Shown piece after piece: positions 25,801 through 35,253 of a stretch of 64,000 bases of DNA. The notes beneath the pieces are model-generated. The model searched no databases. It was not told the origin of the DNA and saw only the letters and a list, made by a program, of their open reading frames with translations. The stretch comes from Brachycybe producta (Eukaryota > Arthropoda > Diplopoda > Playtdesmida > Andrognathidae): positions 682,001-746,000 of the forward strand of contig JAUPFP010000045.1 of assembly GCA_036925085.1 (NCBI GenBank), given 5' to 3'. The translations under genes and the position numbers were made by a program. How positions within the stretch are numbered: position 1 is the stretch's first letter; every line of letters starts with the position of its first letter.

Positions 25801-28800
25801 GCGTTCGTTCATTCGACCGAAATATTTTTGACGTACTCACACCCAGAGTATATACATTAAATGCAGTCGTCTCCAAAGTATGGCCCGCGAACCACATCTG
25901 GCCCCCTTGAAATGATTTTATAATATTTCTCTTCTCTCAAAACGTTTGAGGATCCTTCAGACGAAAAAAAAAACCCTCAAACTGAGGTACAAACTTTTGT
26001 TAGAATTTGTAAAACTAACAAAACCACTTCTTTTTTTAATATTACCCATCTTTTAAATCTTTCCCTTTTTCGCTTGCGTGAATTTCGGAAATTCCTTCTA
26101 CACTTGCTAAGAAAAAACATCCACTTTATTAACTTAAGGTGAATGTTTTTCTTCTTCTTTCTTTCTTTCTTCTTTTTTTTGTTTCTTGGAAATTGAAATT
26201 CCAGCTTTTAAAAGTATTCGACATTCTAAAAAAAAAATCTTTATGCATTTTGTTGTATATTTATTTCTCGAGCTTGGCATTGATTAATTGCAACCGCATT
26301 TATTCTTTAAGTTCATTCTTAAAACGGCGATCACATTGGCAAGTTTTAAAAGCAAGATTCACAGCAAATGTGGTCGTTGAATTAATTGTAATTGCCAATG
26401 TGATAAATACTCTTGGCAAGACTTATAGCGGTTTCTTTTAACCGTCTTACAGAAAACGCCTCATCTTCGCTTTTTTTTATTGTTGCAAGAAACAGTGCAA
26501 GATTCACAACAATATTTGACTTATTTTTTTTTGCATGGAATCGTTGCAAAGAAAAAAATACGACGAATAATTATTAAACTGTGAAAATGTTCACTAGAGA
26601 TAAATGGCGTTTTACAGTCGGTCATTTTAGCTACAGTACTGCATTTTCATTGTTGAATAATATTAATCTCACTATTAGGAAGAAAAACATTTCAATATGA
26701 TAGGTCAAATGTGGCCCTCCTATTCACTATAATGATTTACTTTATTATGTTAGATGAATTGAAGTGAGAAAACCCCTACCGCCCTACCAGATTAACTAAA
26801 CCATAAATTGCCATTTTACGACAAAATTGACAATAAAATGGTATTAATTTGAGGTGAAGCAATAGTTAAAGTTAACCAATATCTCATTAACATGCATTGC
26901 ATTACCTGAAATGATAAATAATTAAAGCAAAAGTTAAATTAACTCACCAAAATCTAACAATAGCGGCTAGAATCCCCCTCACAAGTAAAAAAAAAACATT
27001 CAACTAAGTTGAAAAGACCAAAAAATTATTCAACTTTACTTTGAAGTTTTGAACCTAGTCATTGGGTGATTAATTATTTGTGTTTTTTTTGTCCAGTTCA
27101 AAACGAATTTTCATCCTCATTTTGCCAAGTGGAAACAGGACATAAAAATTCTTAATTAAAAAGAAATTATATGTAGATTTAAGATTTGAAACTCAAAAGA
27201 TGCTGGTAGAAAAAAGATCCCATAGGAGAAACATATAAGATCTATCTTATCTACAGTATATACATTATTAAGAAGAGCTAATTTTATAGCCTCATTGTAA
27301 TTACTATTGATGTAACATTCCAAATTAGACCAACAAACACTAAACACTAATTAAATCAACCCTCTAATACAGTACACGTCATGAAATGAACAATCCGTCT
27401 ACAGTACTTAAGAAAGTAGACAATAAAAACGTTCAACATCCTGTTAAGAAATGAATATCTCAGAAAAGTGTTCCATAAAGCCGCGTTTACACGAGGCTAG
27501 TTGAGGCGCCAGTCAAGAAAAACATGGTGTAGAGGAAGCAACTAACTCGACCAACTGGCTCAAAACCTGCCCCTTGGGTGAGTCGACCAGCCTGGCCAGG
27601 CCAGGCCTGTCGAAAAATCAGGCCAGTGCTGTCCACACGAATCCAGTCAACTGATGCTTGTCAAACCTGCCTATCAACTGGCCTCGTGTAAACGCACCCT
27701 TAGAAGTGTTCCCAAATATAAGTCACTTCTTATTATGAATGCAAGGTTCCAAGCTGAGAGATGGGATGATATTCCAAACATTTTTCTATACCATAATGTT
27801 TACATTTAGGCTTATTACACAGACAGACACTCACGAACCTCGATATCTATTCGACTTATCAAGGTTCGAACTGTATACCTCAACAGGCATTGTATTGTAA
27901 TGTGCATTTGGCAAAATGATGGGGGGGGGGGGGGGGGGTTGATAGGGTATTAGATTTCTTAGCTAAAGTTTTCCAAAAAAAATCATCGAATTTTGAAATC
28001 TTTTTGGATGAGAGAGAAGAAAAGGTGGAGTTGTGGTGTAATGTAATATGTCAAGATAATTGTTAAATGAATTTGGAGAGCAGAAGCCATCACTTTTAAG
28101 GTTGGAACACACATTAGGCGATAAATGAAAAACTTTTGGGGCGACAAAATGAAGTCGAAGGTCGCTTGGCACACAGGCATCTGTAGACAGCTTCAGAATT
28201 TCTTTGGCTCCGCTATTTTATGAGCGTCAGATCAAATGTTAACCAATTAGAAATAAAAAGGGCGGGGCATGTGACATCAGACTCAGTAACAAACCAATTA
28301 GAAAGTGATGACGCTCATAAAAGGGCGGAGACAAAGAAATCCTGAAGCTGTCTACAGATGTCTGTGCTTGGCACTCAGTTAAAGCTCACTCAATCATCAA
28401 GATTTGTCTCTTAACGTGGAGTTGAGCTACCTCTTTGTATATTATATCTCTGTGCCATCTTGGTATGTTTTGATAATAAGACTAGAAAGTTCATTTTTGA
28501 CACGCATATTGTATATAGGGCCTATGTATATTCCTCCTCCTCCTCCGTCTTCTTCTTTTAGCATGTTCAATTAAATCACGTTTGGCCCCCATATTTGGTG
28601 GCTAATAAAATTGACTACACAAGTAATTTGTTGTGTGGTTGGCCCTCTCCTTGGTTAGAAAAATTCCAATTGGGCGTTTTCTTTCTCTTCTCCACAATTT
28701 GCAATTGTTTGCCATTTAATCATCTATTTTTTTTTATTATTTTAGTAAATTTGATCAATTTCATTTCACATTTTATGACAATCGTAAAAAAAAACATATT

Positions 28801-31800
28801 TATATTTTTTGGGGGGCGATTTGGGTTTGAATACATGATGAAAATCAATATTATTTGTATGAGAGAACTTCTACTTTTGTGTGAAAGAAAATTCTAAATT
28901 TAGCATTGAAACGTGAATGAGAAAAGGGGGGGGGGGAATGGAAATTGAATTTGATGGGTCAAAATTTCGACCATCCAGCGCGTTCTCTCAGTTACTTTGG
29001 CTCTTTTTTTGAATTACCGTTCAGTTATATAATTAATGACGTATGAGACGCCATCCATGTCAATATCTCCTCCTGTTTTTTCTCGCCTGAAACTCAACAA
29101 TGTTGATGAGATGTTGTCTGTTGTAATTATGCGAGAAATCTTAAATGGCGATGTGGAAAGCAGAAATATATTGGCTGAAACTTTATTAGGATTTTCTATT
29201 TTCTGCCTGTGTGATCCATCCCAACCTATCTGAACATTCTTTTGTTAACAATAAAAAAAAGAATAAAGAGAGAGAGAGAATCTCTTACCAAGTTGTTTCC
29301 ACTGAACATGCTGAAAAGATTTAGCTGGAAATATAACGAGGTTTCCGCGACGTTCCCATTTTGTTGGAATGTCTGATTCCATTTCTTTTGTCCATTCTGT
29401 TCCGTTTTCAGTTGCAAATGCTCTTAAAGCTCCTCGTAACTTGTCTCTTTGAGTTTCTTTTTCTGATGGTTTCTTCTTCTTCTTAGTTTTTTTTAAGCCT
29501 TTTACTAAAAGTCCTATAAAAGGCATCTTTGACACTGAGCCTAAGTGGTCAGTTAAAATGGGCAAAGCCACTTGGTCATCGTCCAAGTGGACAATTGACC
29601 TTGATGCGTCGTATACATCCAATGATTCTAAACGATACCTGTATGAAATTTGGCAACAAAAAAAATGGATTTTTCAATCAGAATCACTTTGACACAGTTT
29701 ATTTTTTTGTGACGACACATATCTTTTAAAATAAACATTTATGGTAGTTTGAAAATAACGTCTATACTTAGTTCGGACAAATGTAATTTTTAAAAACAGA
29801 TATGTTGTCTTTTTTAGGCCTATTCCAGTTTCAAAGTTGTAGGAAATTTGAAAGTGTTGTCAGGTTTTTTATTTCTATAAATTTTCTAGTTCTAATTCCG
29901 GAAGCTGGTTTAAAGGGTAAACGACTCTCCACCTCTGGTTATTCCTTTTTTTTTTGAAAGAGCAAAATTGAAACTACTTTGAAAATGTTTTAGAAACTAG
30001 AAGGGTAGCTAGCTCAATCACTTAAGGGTGTTGATAAATGATATCTTTTAAAATAAGCTTTTTATGGTAGTTTGATAATGATTCTACTTCAGTTACTACT
30101 AATTTTTTTTGTCCAATAATAGTTTATTTTTAAATATATCACAACATGACCTTTTATTTTTAAGTGATTTAGCTACCGTTCTAGTTTCTAAAACACTTTA
30201 AATTTCTTCTTATAACTCGTTTCCACTACACTTAAAAAGTTAATTTTCTAGTGGAAACGAATGTGGTTACATTAACCATGGTTAAATTTCTGAAGAATGA
30301 AGTTAACTCAACCTGCATTGACACACAATGTGGTTAACCACATTATTGAATGGTTAAATATGTCACTTCCTATGTCCAAACCAAATTCAGCCTAGAAACA
30401 ACATGGCGGACAGTGAGAACACTGATTTTTTTTTTTTTTGCATGAATGAAGAATAAAAATTTCACAAAATGCAGAACTGTTTAACAGGAAATGACACGAA
30501 CTCATAAATGTACCACTTCTAGCTTATCTGCAGTTAACTTTAACCTTGGTTATATATAACTACAGGTTAATTTTCGTAGTGGAAACGAGGTATTAGTGCC
30601 TGTTTTTGGAAGAAGTTGGTCCTATATGTTCATTCTTTTGAGATGAATGAATTCATATGAGAAAAGAAGAATTACTAGTCTCCTCCTCGCTCTCCCACTG
30701 GGAGATTACTAGTTCAGGCAATCTTTACTGTGAACCCCTTCCTTCTCCATTTTTTAAAGAGCTTACAATGTTTGATCTCCTGTATATTTGTGCAATTTCT
30801 TAACCAAACATCCTGTTTCTTCTCATCGATCTCCACCCATCAGTATACAGTATGTCCCATAATAATCAACGACCCCCCTTCCCCTCCCTCCCCTACCACC
30901 AAACATCTCAAATCTATTTCCATGGTGGAGTTGTGAAATCGTTTAAAACAGAAAATCTTAGAAATTCTAAATGCTAGACATTTATTATGACTTCAATTGA
31001 TTGTTTGCAACATTTCAAAATGCAGTTTATTCTACAAGAAATTAAACAAATTTGTTAAGTATTAAAAAAAAGTTAATTGATTTCATTATCATTTTTTCTG
31101 AATTGAAACGTTATTTTTTAAACATCACTTTTTAAGAATCAATAACTTTTTTTTTGGTACTTTTTTTTACAGCTTTGTAGCAGTTTTCTAGGTTTTGAAA
31201 CTTCTGAGATATTCAATTTTAGGCAATAAGACTAGACTGTACCACTCCGTTGGTTCTATGGAATTATTGATGGTTTAGGAACAGCTGAATTTCGAACTCT
31301 TCTTGATTAATCTGTCTTTCAGAAGAGCAAAATGATGAGAAACTAGAAAGTGTTTTAGAAACTAGAAGAATAGCTAGCTCAATCAGGGTATTTTATCTTA
31401 AAATACAATTTGCTTTAGGTGGCTTTGTAGAATGTAGATTATTCATGTTTTTGCAGTGGCTAAATAGCCTAATACTATGGCTCCATAGATGTTTTTGTAT
31501 ATCATATTTTGAAAGATACGAGCTACCCTTCTAGTTTCTAGAATACATTCAAATTTCTCTTCATTTTTTGCACCTGAAAGACAGAATAATCAAAGAGTTC
31601 GAGAGTCATGTTGTCATTAATATACTCCACCCTGTATATTTGTGGGTATGTAAGTGGGTGGGTGGGTGTTTTTGTAATGAATTTCAAGTCCTGAATTATT
31701 TTTGTGTTTGAAAAAGGACTAAATTCGTGAATAAAACTTGGCATTTTGAACCCTCTGAGCCGGTTTTCAGTTTCCAAAAGGGGACTGGCTCACTACAGCT

Positions 31801-34800
31801 ACCAAAAAAATATAGGCCTTTTTATTTATCAATACGTTTAGTTTATATTTCGTTCGGTTAGGTTAGGTTAGGTTTCATTAGGTAAGGTTCGGTAAGATTC
31901 GATTAGGTTTCATTAGGTAAGGTTTGGTTAGGTTAGAGAGAAAGGGTTATATTTTTTTGGTAGCTGTAGTGACCCAAGTAGCTGTTCTCCCCTTAGTAGC
32001 ACTTGTGAGCCTTAGTAGCTGTAGTGACCCCCAACCTCCAAAAGTATATAATAAAATAGGGTTCTTTAATGTTTGAAGTTCAAGTGGTAAGTTTCCTTCT
32101 TGAATTTCGACCTAAAAAGTCTTCAATGAATGGGGGGAACTGTATGTAACTCCAGTCACTTTCCTTATAAAAAGAAAAAAGCCCATTAATTTCTCTGGAA
32201 ATTGCTTTCTGTTTTTGTTTGTTTAAGCAGCACTTGTTTGTATGTATGTGACCCCCACTTTTAGGCTGGGTACGGACGATCTCTTCGGGATTGTTTCTGT
32301 TTATTTTTCTTTGGTTTTCTTTAAGTGAGGCCCCTAGGTTCTGTGGGATTTTGAGGCCCTTGGTGTTTGACAATTTCTGCATGGATACACTAGACTAAAA
32401 TTTTGATATTTGGAACTCTAGGAACTCTAGGCGCGCGCCTAAAGCGCCTAAGTCGACAAACGTCAGTGATTTCTTTTGAAATTCTAAGTGGATGATGCTC
32501 TCTGCAAGCATTGCAGTTTTAGCAAATGTGAATGTTCTGAAGCTTGTGAACTGAAACCATCAAGTTCCCTTCAATTCACTCCAAAGATTGAAGTGGAATT
32601 TTCTGGCTTAGGAGATTATTCAAGCCATGATTGAAGAGTAATAAAAGTTGAAATTGAATTAACAAAATCCACCAAATACTAGGATCAGATTTTTGCATTA
32701 AAAACTTCAGGATTGACAAGCCGGTATTGATCGTCTGTATCCAGCTTTAAATTGAACTCAGAAAGCTCAGCCATTTTTTTTCTTCTTGTCTTCTTCAGTA
32801 TATTTTAGTCTTTTTATTTTTATTGTTTGAAATGTAACATAATATAATATGAAACGTCAATAAAAACAGAACGTTGCATATCATATTTTTATTGCAAAGA
32901 AAACAAAGATATGTATTGAAACTTAAGAAGAAGAAAAAAAAAAAGACAGGAATTTTTTTTATTTATGAGACCAAAAAAACGTGTTTTTCGTGTTATCCGA
33001 ATTTTCGTGTTAAATGGTTTTCACTGTATTTTTCTGTAACATTGTGGTGATATATGGCAACAACAAAAAAAGGGTTTCAAAAATTATTCTAGAAAGCCAA
33101 TTTTTTATTATTGAAATTTGGGTGTTTTGAGGGAGGAAAATATAAAAAGGAGGCTGTTTTTTTTATATTATGATTGATGAATAAATTAAGCGGACTGAAT
33201 GTTAGAACTAAATTTTTTCAATATTGGTTTTCTTCCCTTTCGCAATAACGGTGCGTTGATTCATCTTTTTATCGATATTTTTTAAGAAATTCCCCCCCCC
33301 CCCCCCAAAATGACAGGTAAATGAGATACTTTGAAGCCAACGGGAATAAGTGACAAAAATAATGTTTCTAAGAAAGTTAGTGCTCATAGTCATAGATATC
33401 AATAACCTATTAGACCTGCAATGTTATAGTTCTATGGTTTTGGGGGTTGGGGGTCACTACAGCTACCAAGGCTCACAAGCGCTACTAGGGGGAGAACAGC
33501 TACTTGGGTCACTACAGCTACCAAAAAATAGGGGGACAAAATATAGACCTTTTTTATCACTTTCTCGTCACTACCGCTAAAAAAATAACCCTTTCTCCCT
33601 AAACTAACCGAACCTTACCTAATGAAACCTTACCGAACCTAACCTTAACGATCCTAACCAAAAAGTACCGATACTAACTGAACCTAACCGATCCTAACCG
33701 AACCTAACCGAACCTTACCGATCCTAACCGAACCTTACCGATCCTAACCAAACCTAACCGAACCTTACCGAACATAATGAAACCTAACTGAACCGAATGT
33801 AATCTAAACTAAACGTATTGATAAATAGAAAGGCCTATATTTTTTGGTAGCTGTAGTGACCCTGGTAGCTGTAGTGCCCCAGTCCCTTTTGAGCAACTTA
33901 GATAGTATAAAGCAGCAAATTGCAATAATATAATTATTGAGCAACATTTTCATTTCTCTTTTTGTTCACTAAATTCTTTATCATTTTATTGACAAAATGT
34001 GTATTTTTTTTATAAATAACTAGTGGCGTAACCCGTCATGTATGGCGGGACAGTCTAGTTTAACTATTTTATTCAAATTCTGAAGGTCACTCAATGAAGG
34101 ACGTTTCCTTCTCCCCTCTCCCCCACCGCCCTCACATGTGTTTGCTTAAATGTTTTTTGTCCTTGTTCGTACAGCGTTACACATCGCCAGACAGACTTGG
34201 CTTAATAATGTTAATATATATATATATATACTAGTGGGGTAACCCGTCATAAATGACGGGAGCAAAATTCACAGGCATTTGTGCGCATGCGCGTCGTTTT
34301 TTCCTTTTTTACTCCTTTCATTTCAATTTCAGTCACCCCCTCCCACTTTTCTCTCTCCCCTTCTACACTTTCCAACCTTTTCTCCTCACCCCCTCCCACT
34401 TTTCTCTCTCTCCCCTTCTACACTGTCCAAACTTTTCCCCTCACCCCTCCCACTTTTCTCTCTCTCTCTCCCCCTTCTACACTTTCCAAAGGAAGAGTTC
34501 AACATATAGTTGACCTTGAGAAAAAAAAACCGTTCATTTATTCAAATTTATATAAATTCCGACGTGCTTCAATGGTTTTGTTACTCCACACACACACACA
34601 CATACACAGACCTGGGATATTATATATATATAACTAGTGGGGTAACCCGTCATAAATGACGGGAGCAAAATTCAGCATTAGAATTTCTTTTCCTCTGCCC
34701 TTTTATGACGTCAGACCAAGTAACAAACCAATTAGAAATTGATGACATTCATAAAAGGGCGGAGGAAAAGAAATTCTAATGCTGGGCACAATTGCCTGTG

Positions 34801-35183
34801 ATAAATTCTAGTTTAATTTTGTTACTATTATCACCTCCCCTTTTTATATTTGAAAGAGAAAATGAGTTTTTCATTTTCTCTGGTGTGTGCATGCGCGTCG
34901 TTTGTTTCTTTTTTACTCCTTTCATTTCAATTTCAGCCACCCCCTCCCACTTTTTTTCAACCCTCCACGTTTCTCTCTCCCCCTTCTACACTTTCCAACC
35001 TTTCCCCCTCTCCAATTTAATATCATGGGGCAAAAAGTTTAAAAAGTGAGGACTATACAAGATAGTCGAATCCACACACCAATAGGAGAAAGGCAACCTA
35101 TTAATAATAATAATAATATATTATAATAATAATGATAATGATAATTAATAATAATAATAATTAATAATGACAATAATAATAAT

Positions 35184-35253
<70 letters not shown>

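Noticed and set aside
29036..29233. 65-codon plus-strand frame just beyond TYW2 exon 2
   Set aside because: Ordinary AT-rich intron sequence with no splice or family support.
31855..31945. TTAGG-like repeats as a telomere
   Set aside because: Degenerate, mixed units located inside a TIR element with unique DNA on both sides.
32080..32382. 100-codon minus-strand frame
   Set aside because: Runs across one end of the TIR element 32262-32750 and has no recognisable domain.
34253..34637. Overlapping plus-strand frames rich in Ser/Pro/Leu
   Set aside because: They lie in the pyrimidine-rich body of the Helitron-like element in three frames at once.
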